From contig JAKSZU010000005.1 of the NCBI GenBank assembly GCA_026018925.1, positions 81,767,398 to 81,831,397 of the forward strand: DNA of 64,000 bases, given 5' to 3'. Under the pieces are notes generated by a model. That model was not told the origin of the DNA and made no database searches. It was given only the letters and a program-made list of their open reading frames with translations. Every line of letters starts with the position of its first letter. The stretch's first letter is position 1. Origin of the DNA: Tupaia tana. Taxonomy: Eukaryota > Chordata > Mammalia > Scandentia > Tupaiidae. Below, piece after piece: positions 55,262-64,000 of this stretch. A program made the translations under genes and the position numbers.

Positions 55262-55600
55262 AAACTAGTGGCATGGAGGATAAGGCACTGGATCGTACAT
55301 GAGCAACTGTGTGTTTAGAGTTCCTGAACAGACAGCTTGAAAGTCCCACTGGGTGCATGTGCAGAGAGGAGGAGATGGGAGTACTGTGTGACCCTCCCCT
55401 GGGGATGATTTCTCACTCTCTCTTTTTCTCTCTCTGATTTCTCACTCTCTCCTTTTCTCCCTCTGATTTCTCACTCTCTCTTTTTCTCTCTCTGATTTCT
55501 CACTCTTTTTCTCTCTCTGATTTCTCACTCTCTCCTTTTCTCTCTCTGTGTCTCCATTGAGCACTCGTTTCTTATAACAAATAAATAAATAAATAATTAA
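55262..55600 (+). mobile_element. Old tSINE-A copy enlarged by an internal minisatellite
   Basis: ACTAGTGGCATGGAGGATAA head, GTGCATGTGCAGAGAGGAGG (shortened body), CCCTCCCCTGGGGATGATTT, then the tandem array, then GAGCACTCGTTTCTTATAAC and AAATAAATAAATAAATAATT tail. Confidence 0.82.
55406..55547. repeat. 29-bp minisatellite, about 5 copies, inside a SINE
   Basis: Units start with TGATTTCTCACTC at 55406, 55435, 55464, 55493 and 55518: three of 29 bp, one of 25 bp and a final partial unit. Each contains a CT-rich second half. It arose from the TGATTTCTCNCTTTC arm of tSINE-A. Confidence 0.93.
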
Positions 55601-56011
55601 AAAAGGAAAAGAAACTGTCAGACTAAGGTGAAAAGCAAGCTTCAATTTCCTTTTGGTGTATAAAGAAAAACAGTTTAAATATGAAGATATAGATAGACAT
55701 ACATTAAAAGGTTGGAAAAATATATTCTCTACAGCTCTGATTTAAAAACACCTTTGAAGCAATATCAGCATTAGATAAAGTAGAATCCAAACAATGGGTA
55801 ACACCAGGAATAAAAATGGACATTGCCAAATAATACAATAATACAGAATCAGTTTATCAAAAAGACATAATATATTGTATATATGTTTCCAAATGCAGAT
55901 TCTCAAAATACATAAAACTAAAGCTTATATAGCTGAAAGTAGCCAAAGAGAAACGTTCGGTTGTATAAAATATCTCACCAGCCATCATTCAGTGTTTAAA
56001 ATAATGAGGCA
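55601..56011. other. Unique AT-rich DNA
   Basis: Nothing recognised. Confidence 0.4.
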
Positions 56012-56087
56012 GGGGCCAACAGGTGGCACGGTGGTTGAGATGCCGGACTGCCATGTGGCCGACTGCAGTTCAAGTCCGGGACCTAGA

Positions 56088-56132
<45 letters not shown>

Positions 56133-56262
56133 GAGTGCTCATGCCTATAGAAAATCAAAATAATAACAAGAAGAAGAAGAAGAAGAAGAAGAAGAAGAAG
56201 AAGAAGAAGAAGAAGAAGAAACAAAATTAAATAAATAATTCTTTTTTAAAAATTAAAAAATC
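56012..56262 (+). mobile_element. tSINE-B with (GAA)n expansion
   Basis: GGGGCCAACAGGTGGCACGG head, AGTTCAAGTCC B box, (TC)n arm (56091-56129), TGGTGAGTGCTCATGCCTAT, a (GAA)n array (56167-56221), then AAATTAAATAAATAATTCTT. Confidence 0.9.
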
Positions 56263-56272
56263 AACAAGACAA

Positions 56273-56450
56273 GGGGCCAGTAGGTGGCATGACAGTTAAG
56301 GCACTGGACTCCCATATGGCCAGCCACTGTTTGAGTCCTGGACCTGATGGATTGCTTTCTCACTTTCCCTTTTTCTTTCTCTAGAGAGTGTATGTGTCCT
56401 ATGGCAAATTAAATACTACTACTAATACAATACATTAAATAATTCTTTAA
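56273..56450 (+). mobile_element. tSINE-B directly after another tSINE-B
   Basis: GGGGCCAGTAGGTGGCATGA head, GTTTGAGTCCTGG B-box area, GGATTGCTTTCTCACTTTCC, GTCCTATGGCAAATTAAAT, then CATTAAATAATTCTTTAAAA. Only about 10 bp separate it from the preceding copy. Confidence 0.88.
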
Positions 56451-56735
56451 AATTAGTAAGCCTAAAAGTAAAAGTATAGTACTAGTACAAATTTCATTTA
56501 ACTTAATTGACTGTATATGAATTCCATTCAGCAACAACCCAATAAAAGTTCTCTTCAAATGTATGGGACACATAGAGCATATGCTAATAATTAAAATAAA
56601 TTGTCATAAATTTATGATAACTGAAAACATATCAAATATGTTGTACTTACCACAAGAATATATAAAAAAGAAACTTGGTAGCAGAACAATAGCTGTGTAA
56701 TTACTGAGTGCTTGAATATTTGAAAACACAATTTT

Positions 56736-56928
56736 TTATAGAATTATTTTATTTAACTTTATTTAGCTAGTTATTCACTTATTTATTTATTTACTTTTCA
56801 TTTGATTAGAGAAGGACAGAGTGAGAGAGATGGAAATTGAGAAAGCAAACCACCAGGTCCTGGACTCGAACCATCATCAGCCACATGGGATTCCAGCACC
56901 CTTAACCACTATACTACCTGCCAGCCCA
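56736..56928 (-). mobile_element. tSINE-B, minus strand, 14-bp TSD
   Basis: TTATTTATTTATTTACTTTT tail, GAAAGCAAACCACCAGGTCC, sense B box GGTTCGAGTCC, head end TGCCAGCCC. Target-site duplication GAAAACACAATTTT at 56722-56735 and 56929-56942, perfect. Confidence 0.95.
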
Positions 56929-57040
56929 GAAAACACAATTTTAAATGATCCACAGATTAAAGTAAAAATAATAAGTCTATGAGGAAGATGGAGCAATGAT
57001 TGCTCAGAACTTGTGATAGTATTTCAACAATTTCTTTTTC

Positions 57041-57245
57041 TTTTTTTTTTTTAATGAGAGAGTTAGAGGTAACTTAGACAGTGTCTCTCCCTGCCACAAT
57101 TCTCCTGCCCAGTGTCTGAGCCAGACAGGATCACAGAGTATGCCTGGAATTCTAGGTTTGTCCAAGATCCAAACTCAGGTCTGTCACATGGCTCCATGTC
57201 CTACAGTGACATTCTATCATCTGTGGCACTGTGGCTTTGCTCCAA
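57041..57245 (-). mobile_element. Older 'type C' SINE-like repeat, minus strand
   Basis: T12 tail, TTAATGAGAGAGTTAGAGG, CCTGCCACAATTCTCCTGCC, AGATCCAAACTCAGGTCTG and the far end CTGTGGCACTGTGGCTTTGC, which in sense would be GCAAAGCCACAGTGCCACAG. Its class is uncertain. Confidence 0.45.
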
Positions 57246-57691
57246 TCATTTTAATATAGAGCAAATATAAATTACAGTGCCAATTTTGATAATAAAATCC
57301 CCCAAAATAAATAAGAGGATTAAAAATATACAATGATCATATGAAGAGTCAAAAAAGTCTGAGAAAGGAATAGTTATACCCCTTGGCTTAGTAACCATAG
57401 ATGCATGATTTTCTAAATCTCAGATATATTGTATTTGATTTTGAGTGACAGCTGAAACACTTTAAAATTGTGACTCTACGTTTTATTCAAAGTTATATTT
57501 TATTAGTACTTGTATAAGTTTTTGAGATAGTTCTAAATTTACACTGAGTTTCTCAGTAGAAATTTTATGTAAGACTATATTTATTATACATTTGCTATAA
57601 TAGCACACAAAAAAACATGTTTTACATTTTTTATTTTGGCAAATAAGAGATCATTTAAAAATGTCATTCTTATTCTTTTATGTAATTATAA
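57246..57691. other. Unique AT-rich DNA
   Basis: Nothing recognised. Confidence 0.4.
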
Positions 57692-57710
57692 AGTATTAGT
57701 TACTAGTAGA

Positions 57711-57950
57711 GGGCCAGCCAGTGGCATGGTGGTTAAAGCAGGTGGGTCTCAGATGGCCAACCCCATGATTTCAGAAACACACTGGGTGTATTTTCTTGCT
57801 TGCCCAAAACCCCAAAGGGAGAAATGTAGAAGAAAGCATTGCAGCATAACTATTTCCTATGGGTGGTACATTCTCACTCTCTTTTTTTCTCTGTCTCTGT
57901 CTCTCTCTGATGAGTACATGTGCCCTCTAGTAAATTAAAGAAAAAGTGTC
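57711..57950 (+). mobile_element. Old tSINE-A, first half of a heterodimer
   Basis: GGGCCAGCCAGTGGCATGGT head, CCAAAACCCCAAAGGGAG body, TGTGCCCTCTAGTAAATTAAAG end. The next SINE starts at once. Its left flank AGTATTAGTTACTAG matches the right flank of the second unit. Confidence 0.85.
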
Positions 57951-58131
57951 GGGGCTAGCAGATGATGTGGTGGTTAAGGGAACTGCACTCTTACATGTTG
58001 GACTGCGGTTCGAGTCCAAGTCCTCGTGGCTTGCTTTCTCACTTTCCTTCTTCCTCCCGCTCTCTCTTTCTGGTCAAATTAAAATAAACAAATCAATGAG
58101 CAAATAAAATTAAATAAATAATTCTTAAAAA
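57951..58131 (+). mobile_element. tSINE-B, second half of a heterodimer
   Basis: GGGGCTAGCAGATGATGTGG head, B box GGTTCGAGTCC, CGTGGCTTGCTTTCTCAC, TCTGGTCAAATTAAAATAAA and AAATAAATAATTCTTAAAAA. Right flank AATATTAGTTATAAG. Confidence 0.88.
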
Positions 58132-58159
58132 AATATTAGTTATAAGTTTAAAATATCAT

Positions 58160-58358
58160 TTTTGTTTTGTAACATTTTCGTTACAAACAGAGACAGACAT
58201 GAAGTGAGAAATCACTTCCCAAGGAGGGATGTTCATGGCGCAATTCATTCTCCTCCGGGATTTCGGACATGAGAACACATATGCCAGGGTCCAAAACATG
58301 AACTGCAGAGTCAGCTATGTGGGATCCAATACCTTTACCACCACAACACCTGCTGGCC
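58160..58358 (-). mobile_element. Old tSINE-A copy, minus strand
   Basis: AGACAGACATGAAGTGAGAA arm, CACTTCCCAAGGAGGG palindrome remnant, TTTACCACCACAACACCTGC and head end TGGCC. Confidence 0.8.
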
Positions 58359-59824
58359 ACAACACAGTAGTTTTGAATGCCTTTAAAAATATTGTTGCTA
58401 GGTCTTACTAACTCTAAAATTGGACTTAAATGGCCTGCTTTTATTACTAACATTATTTATGAATGTGTTCACACTAAACTATTGGGTATCATGTGACTCG
58501 ATCACCCTTTGTCTTTTTAGATGAACTGTAGCAGATCAATTAAACTATGTGAGTAAATTTGTGAGCCTTGATGTCATGAACTAGTATATTTTTTAGTCTT
58601 TTATATTCAATCAGTTTTATTAAACATATCATACTGATCAGATTGCCATGATTTAACATTTTTTTCTTTTTGTTTGTGAATGACACAGAGTATGCTTTAG
58701 AATATAATTTTTTTTTAATCTGTTGATGAATCAGTAAGGAATATCACAAAACCAACTGGTACATTTTCTTTAATGTCACTGGGACTTCCCTATTGATTTA
58801 TTTGGATTTATTACATTAGAAGCTGTATTCTATTAGAGTCAAAATTCTTAGATGTATCATTGGCAATGATACTAGAGCTACTAAAATAGTAAGAGCAGAA
58901 ACAACTGGATACAAATGAATAGTTTTCACATATGGCTAACTGAAGAAGAGTTTAGACTTTTTTCTTAGATTATATTTAGGTTTCTTTTAATAGTTTTATC
59001 AATTTTAAATGACTAACCACTTGCTAGTCAAATGTTTTAAGTATTTGGCAACTAAAATGTCATAATACTGAGAGGCTATGCAAGCGAAATGTGCTAGCCA
59101 ATGGTTTAGCTTCACTGTTCATGTATTCAGGCTGCTTGGCTATCCATGACACGTCCTGATATGTCACTGCTTGTCACCCAGGCCAGCACTGCTCAAATTT
59201 AAAGGCTTCTAATGAACACAAGTGAACTAAAACTGACAAGACCAAAAATATACACATATATACACATACGTGGAAAATGTTATTCTAAGGAGAATAAACT
59301 AAGGATGTTCAGAGATACAGGCTAATTAATCTAAAAATAAAAATAAAACAAAAGCTGGTTTTTATAAGGTTTTGAGGTGTATCCTAAGAATATCAGGGAA
59401 GGGATGTTGTCTTCCTACTATATGTCAGTGCACATCCATGCCCTAACCACGGCAATACTTATAAGATCAGAAGAGAAAACAACCTTTTTAAGCTCTAAGC
59501 TTGCCTGAAGTCTGTTAAGGAGTCTTTTTCTTTTTTTTTTTGAAAACATGAAGTGGACTCCTGGTGAAGCTCTTATTATTTTTTTAATGTATGATTTACT
59601 CTAATTTTATAAGTGTCTATAACTTAAAATTTGTTTCCAGTTTTAAAAAAATGTAAAAGATTCTTTCCCTAAGTTCTCATCTTGAAATAGCGTCCAAAGT
59701 TAATATCTTTGCAAGTAATGTTATGTATTTAGACAGAGATAAACATGTACATGTATATACATATCCTAATAGACTTCTAAAAGACTCAGTGTGCTAGGCT
59801 ATTTTCTAATGCTTTTCTGCCTAT
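58359..59824. other. Long repeat-poor interval
   Basis: About 1.47 kb without SINE or L1 that I recognise. The portion 59050-59230 is less AT-biased. No gene seen. Confidence 0.45.
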
Positions 59825-60081
<257 letters not shown>

Positions 60082-60152
60082 TCTTTTCCTGCTTTCATAA
60101 AAGAGAAGTCCAAGAGTCAGTACCAAAATTCAAAATTATAAAAATGCTATTT

Positions 60153-60319
60153 AGGGGACCAGCAGATGTCACAATGTTTACGTCACACAGTCGACCAGAG
60201 AATGGAGAAGAAGGGATTGTAGCATGGCCTTCTATTCTGAGGGTGATTTCTCACCTTCTATTTCTCTGGCAAGCACACTCACCCTATAGCAAAAATCTCT
60301 AAAAGTAAAATAAATAAAT
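60153..60319 (+). mobile_element. tSINE-A with B-box deletion
   Basis: GGGGACCAGCAGATGTCACA head, then CACAGTCGACC joined directly to AGAGAATGGAG, so the B box and the first half of the body are missing. It ends CACCCTATAGC and TAAATAAATAAAT. Flanks AATGCTATT and AATACTATT. Confidence 0.88.
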
Positions 60320-60329
60320 AAATACTATT

Positions 60330-60611
60330 CAAAACTTTGTTTTAAAATTCTGAAATGTTTTCTCCTCATAATAAGATTGATGGCTGGCTTGGTGACAACT
60401 AATACACTGCTCCAGAGAACCCAGATCCTTCATAAAGATGTTCATTTGAATCTCCACCCCTGTCAGCCTGAATACACCAAGGAACCAAAGGGCTGGACAC
60501 CTGGAGCAAGAGAAGTTGAGGGATGATGAGTTCCTGGGAAGGGCATTTCTCTCTCTCTCTTGCTTTCTCACCTGTGTGTAGAATTGCTCTATCATGAATA
60601 AAGAAAAAAAA
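60330..60611. other. Unassigned DNA
   Basis: No SINE or L1 motif. A short (TC)n lies near 60550. Confidence 0.4.
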
Positions 60612-60854
60612 AGAGAGAGATTTTTGCTATAGGACATGTGTGCTTGCTGCAGAAACAGAGACAGAGAGAGAGAAAATGGGAAATCACAATGAACATGCTG
60701 CAATTCCTTCTCCTCCATTCTATTCTTGGGATTTGGGGCACACACACACCTATGCCCAGTGCAATTTTCAAGCCACCAGGTTCAGAAGTCAAATTATGAT
60801 CAGTCATATGGGAATCCAACACATAGTTAACTACTATGTCACCTGTTCACCCCA
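60612..60854 (-). mobile_element. tSINE-A, minus strand, diverged
   Basis: AGAGATTTTTGCTATAGGAC tail signature preceded by an A-rich rather than T-rich run, so its own tail has been lost or it inserted in an A tract. The palindrome is deleted (AAATCACAATGAACATGC). Head end CACCTGTTCACCCC. Confidence 0.85.
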
Positions 60855-60984
60855 AGAAAAAATATTAAAAAAAAAACAGGATTGAGTATGTCCATGTGTG
60901 CACATCTTTATGTAAGATATGAGCTTCCCAAAAGATAAGGTAAGTAAAATAAAAAATGCTCATGATCACACAGGATGGATTTTA

Positions 60985-61239
60985 TTTTATTTTTTTTAGA
61001 GATTTTGCTATTGGACACATGCACTTGCTGGACAGACAGAGACAGGCAGAAAGAGAGAAATCACCCCTCCTGGGGAGATGGCCATTATGCAATCCCTTGT
61101 CCTCCATTCTCCTCTTGGACTTTTGGGCACTCACACACATGTGCCCGGCATGAATTTGAAGCCACCAAGTCTGAGACCCTGAACAGTGGTTGGACATGTG
61201 GAATTCCAGTGATGTAACCATAATACCATCAGCTGGTCG
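60985..61239 (-). mobile_element. tSINE-A, minus strand, with TSD
   Basis: T-rich tail, AGAGATTTTGCTATTGGACA, CACCCCTCCTGGGGAG palindrome, head end ATCAGCTGGTC. Flanks ACAGGATGGATTTTA and ACAGGATAAATTTTT. Confidence 0.92.
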
Positions 61240-61444
61240 ACAGGATAAATTTTTCTAATGGTAAATTTTGCAATAATTTCTTTATTAACTGTTTTGTACA
61301 ATGAATCTTCTTACTATGCTTAAGTTTATAATATGAACATGCTTTAATATAGTGTATATAAAATTTTATTATATTAGTTTGAAATATCATTGAGATTTGG
61401 ACCAAGTAAGTGTTAATGTCTGGCATTGGATAAAAATGTATTCC

Positions 61445-61870
61445 TGGGTCCTGTGGGTGACATGGTGGTTAAGACACTGAATTCTTACATGACCAATTAT
61501 TTATTTATTTTTGAGAGGTTTTTTGCCATAGGGCATGTGCGCTTGCCAGACATACAGACAGAGACAGACAGAAAGCGAGAAATCACCCCCCCCAGGGGGG
61601 GATGGCCACACGACAATCCGTTCTCTTCTATTCTCCTCTTGGGATCTTGGGCATGCATGCACACGCGCCCAGAGTGAGTTTTAAGCCACCGGGTCCAGGA
61701 CTTGAACCACAGTCGACTACATGGGAGTCCAACAACATAGCCATTACGCTAACTGCTGGTCCTATCAATCATGTTTTGATTCCTGAACATGAGGGCTTTC
61801 TTTCTCTCTCTCTCTCTCTCTGGTCAAATTGAACAATAATAATAATTAATAAAATTAAATGAATAATTGT
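61445..61870 (+). mobile_element. Outer tSINE-B split by a minus-strand tSINE-A
   Basis: GTCCTGTGGGTGACATGGTG + GTTAAGACACTG head (61447-61500), continued after 61763 by CATGTTTTGATTCCTGAAC, the GGGCTTTCTTTCTC arm, (TC)n, TCTGGTCAAATTGAACAATA and AATTAAATGAATAATTGTTG. Confidence 0.9.
61501..61763 (-). mobile_element. Inner tSINE-A, minus strand
   Basis: TTTATTTATTTTTGAGAGG tail, TTTTGCCATAGGGCATGTGC, ACCCCCCCCAGGGGGGG palindrome, sense B box GGTTCAAGTCC, head end CTGCTGGTCC. The flanks ACCAATTA and ATCAATCA are compatible with a duplication. Confidence 0.93.
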
Positions 61871-62045
61871 TGAAAATATATTTTAAAAGTATTCCTATGA
61901 AAAATCAAATTGCTCAGGTAATAATTACTAAGCATGCATTCTTCTGAATGTGTCTTAGAAATAATAAAACACTGAAGCAATAATAACTCAGTCTCCATAT
62001 TGAGGAGATAGCAATGAGACATTTGATTATTTCAGAAGCAGAGCA

Positions 62046-62100
62046 GGACTAGCAGATGGCATAATGGTTACATTGCTGGACTCCAGGGAAGTCACATAGT
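62046..62100 (+). mobile_element. Head-only tSINE-A fragment
   Basis: GCAGGACTAGCAGATGGCAT + AATGGTTACATTGCTGGACTCC, then similarity ends at about 62090 (CAGGGAAGTCACATAGTTTC). The 3' part is missing. Confidence 0.7.
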
Positions 62101-62118
62101 TTCCCTTGTTTATCTCTA

Positions 62119-62349
62119 CTTTTTTTTTTTTTTAGATTTTTGTCATAGAGTGTGTCCACTTATTTGGGAGAGATGGAGAGGGGAAAGTGAGAAACTAGGG
62201 AAAAGACCAAACTAAAATCCCTTCTCCATTTTCCTTTCAGGATATTGTGCATGTGTGCACATGCTACCTGGTGCATTATTCAAATTACCAGGTCTAAGAT
62301 TCAGACCGTGGAATGGACCATGAGGACTCCAGTGCCACCTACTGGCCCA
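62119..62349 (-). mobile_element. Old tSINE-A copy, minus strand
   Basis: T15 tail, AGATTTTTGTCATAGAGTGT, AAAGTGAGAAACTAGGG, CCATTTTCCTTTCAGGATAT, head end CCACCTACTGGCCC. Confidence 0.83.
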
Positions 62350-63309
62350 TAAATCTCCATTCTAAAGATAAATCTATATCCTATTATTTTTATCCATTTA
62401 TTTATTGGTTTGGTTTTAATATATATGTATAGCAGCTTCAGAATTCACCCATATCCCCATATAAAAGAACCTTGATATCTATAATCCAGTGTTTTATGTA
62501 TTTCATTTGTGCTTAGTCTTATAGTCTCCACCCATTTACAAGGTTAATTAGGTTAGTGTCCTTTTTTCATCATCCTCTTTGTTGAGGTTGTACATATGCT
62601 TGTTTCTTATACAGTGAGGTGATTTTGTCAGTCTGTATTCCATATTGGAGTTTCCCAACTTTCTCAATCTTTTAAAATTTGCATAAGTTAAGGCTCATTT
62701 TTTTAAAAAATATTCTATTATTTTTATTTATCCAACTTTTTTCCATTTATCCCCCCCATGACTCTCAGTTTAATTGCAACTATATAGAGGTGGTCAGATT
62801 TAAGTGAGATAACCATCTCTACAGTCTCCTTTTCTGAGCAATTTTGCTCTATTGAAAGTGATAACTATAGAAATACTTACTCAAGAATACTGTATTTATT
62901 TGATACATATTCCTTATGGGAGTTATGACTAAACCTATGATTTAATACAAATCTGAGTTTAAAGAGTTTATTACAGTTCAAATGGACTTTTATTTTCAGA
63001 TCATCCTTTGGTGCAAATGATGTGGTTGTCTCTTCCCAGTCTGTAAGTTCCCCAAGTTATGGAGACTTACAATACTCTTCTATTTTTAGTTTGTATATCA
63101 GTAACTTGTTTATTGCTTGAATATCTTTTTATTTTGGAATAAATTGACAAATATATCCTATCACAGCCATGTAGCTATTATTTGACCTCTAAGCTTCTTT
63201 GTATCATTAGAATACGGTATCACTAGATACATGAAATACCTACCAAGGATTTAGTTTATCCAAAGCTTGTCTACAGTCTAACCATGCAAATAATCATCTA
63301 AACTTCTCT
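62350..63309. other. Repeat-poor AT-rich interval
   Basis: About 0.95 kb. Some phrases could be decayed L1, but I cannot place them. Confidence 0.4.
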
Positions 63310-63595
63310 CTTTCTTTCTTTCTTTTTTTTTGGATAGGTTTTTGCTATAGGGTGCGCGCACTCGCCAGACAGAGAGAGAGAAACAGAGAGACGGAAAGCG
63401 AGAAATCACCCCCCCCCCCCCCCCCAGGGGGGGACGGCCACGCTGCAATCCCTTCTCCTCCATTCTCCTATCGGGATTTTGGGCACGCACGCACATGTGC
63501 CTAGCGTGAGTTTAAGCCACCGAGTCTGGGACTCGAGCCGCAGTTAACTACGTGGGAGTCCAGTGACATAGCCATTACGCTAACTGCTGGTCCCC
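63310..63595 (-). mobile_element. tSINE-A, minus strand, with C17 run
   Basis: T-rich tail, GGTTTTTGCTATAGGGTGCG, then C17 (63409-63425) followed by AGGGGGGG, an overgrown form of the palindrome, and head end CTGCTGGTCCC. Sense B box GGCTCGAGTCC has one change. Flanks AACTTCTCT and AACTTCTTT. Confidence 0.94.
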
Positions 63596-63734
63596 AACTT
63601 CTTTATTTTTTGTTAACATTCACTATTCATCCCTAAAACAACATATACTTTAAGTGTGCTGTTATCATGTGTGTGTGCATGTGTATGTGTGTGCTCACAC
63701 AGCAGCTAGTTTCTAGATACACACTTCTATGTCT

Positions 63735-64000
63735 TTATAGGCTGAGTTTATGGTACAATAAAAATCAGCCCCCAAGTCTGGAGATTTATACAAGAGATAT
63801 TTATTTATTGCTCAGATTATAGGAATAAAGTGGGTCAACAGCAGAGCTCTCCTCAGCATACTGACTCAGGAACTCAGACTGACAGAACCTTCATCTCAAC
63901 ATGTCCTTCCAGTAATACCAGGCACAAGAATGAATCACATAAAATTGCTCTCTGCACCTTAAAACTTCTACCATGACTATGTTCCAAGACTAGCACAACT
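63735..64000 (+). mobile_element. Old mammal-wide dispersed repeat, cut by the window end
   Basis: TATAGGCTGAGTTTATGGTA, AAAATCAGCCCCCAAGTCTG, TATTTATTTATTGCTCAGAT, CAGCAGAGCTCTCCTCAGCA and CCTTAAAACTTCTACCATGA follow a remembered mammalian consensus ('ggctgggtttac ... aaatcaccccccaa ... tttatttcttgctca ... cagctctgctc'). The family name is left open. Confidence 0.5.

Overview
The window reads as non-coding DNA from a placental mammal. It is AT-rich and gene-poor, packed with poly(A)-tailed retroposons flanked by target-site duplications (TSDs), LINE-1 fragments, MIR-like relics, older mammal-wide repeats and microsatellites. I found no exon, no functional RNA gene, no operon or CRISPR structure and no endogenous retrovirus. 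Nearly every open frame above 60 codons lies in a SINE, an L1 or a simple repeat.

Two tRNA-headed SINE types dominate. 'tSINE-A' is about 250-270 bp: a tRNA-like head (GGGACCAGCAGTTAGCG, B box GGTTCGAGTCC), a G/C- and purine-rich body, a CCCCCCTGGGGGG palindrome, a CT-rich arm, a CCCTATAGC motif and poly(A). 'tSINE-B' is about 155-200 bp: a related head (GGGGCCAGCAGGTGGC) joined to a short CT-rich stretch and an ATTAAATAAATAA-type tail. I count about 55 copies on both strands, from nearly intact to badly decayed, plus an older, poorly defined 'type C'. Monomers and dimers of tRNA-derived SINEs recall, from memory, the CYN SINEs of colugos (Dermoptera). I offer colugo as a tentative host; the assignment needs a library search.

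Layout: 1-8.0 kb is mostly unique AT-rich DNA with two old SINEs and simple repeats. 8.0-9.2 kb is a 5'-inverted L1 carrying a SINE. 9.4-24.6 kb is a SINE-dense belt with two mammal-wide repeats (16.3-17.1 and 21.1-22.1 kb), each split by younger insertions, and an L1 3' end. 24.6-27.0 kb is unique and includes a pair of adjacent perfect palindromes. 27-36 kb is again SINE-rich with MIR pieces. 36-39 kb holds AT microsatellites and unique DNA. 39.4-44.6 kb is a nest of L1 3' ends and SINEs. 44.6-50 kb is mostly unique, with a homeodomain-motif-rich candidate conserved element at about 49.2-49.6 kb. 51-54.4 kb holds two L1 ORF2 remnants, one with a clear twin-priming inversion. 54.6-64 kb is a SINE-on-SINE landscape with large GA arrays and ends in an old mammal-wide repeat.

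The parts do not form a pathway. What connects them is history: L1 supplied the machinery, SINEs inserted into L1s, into older repeats and into each other, and TSDs allow the order of many insertions to be read. The most interesting items are the long self-complementary fold in the tSINE-A body, a young subfamily with an altered B box, dimeric SINEs sharing one outer TSD, two twin-primed L1s, and the candidate regulatory element near 49.4 kb.
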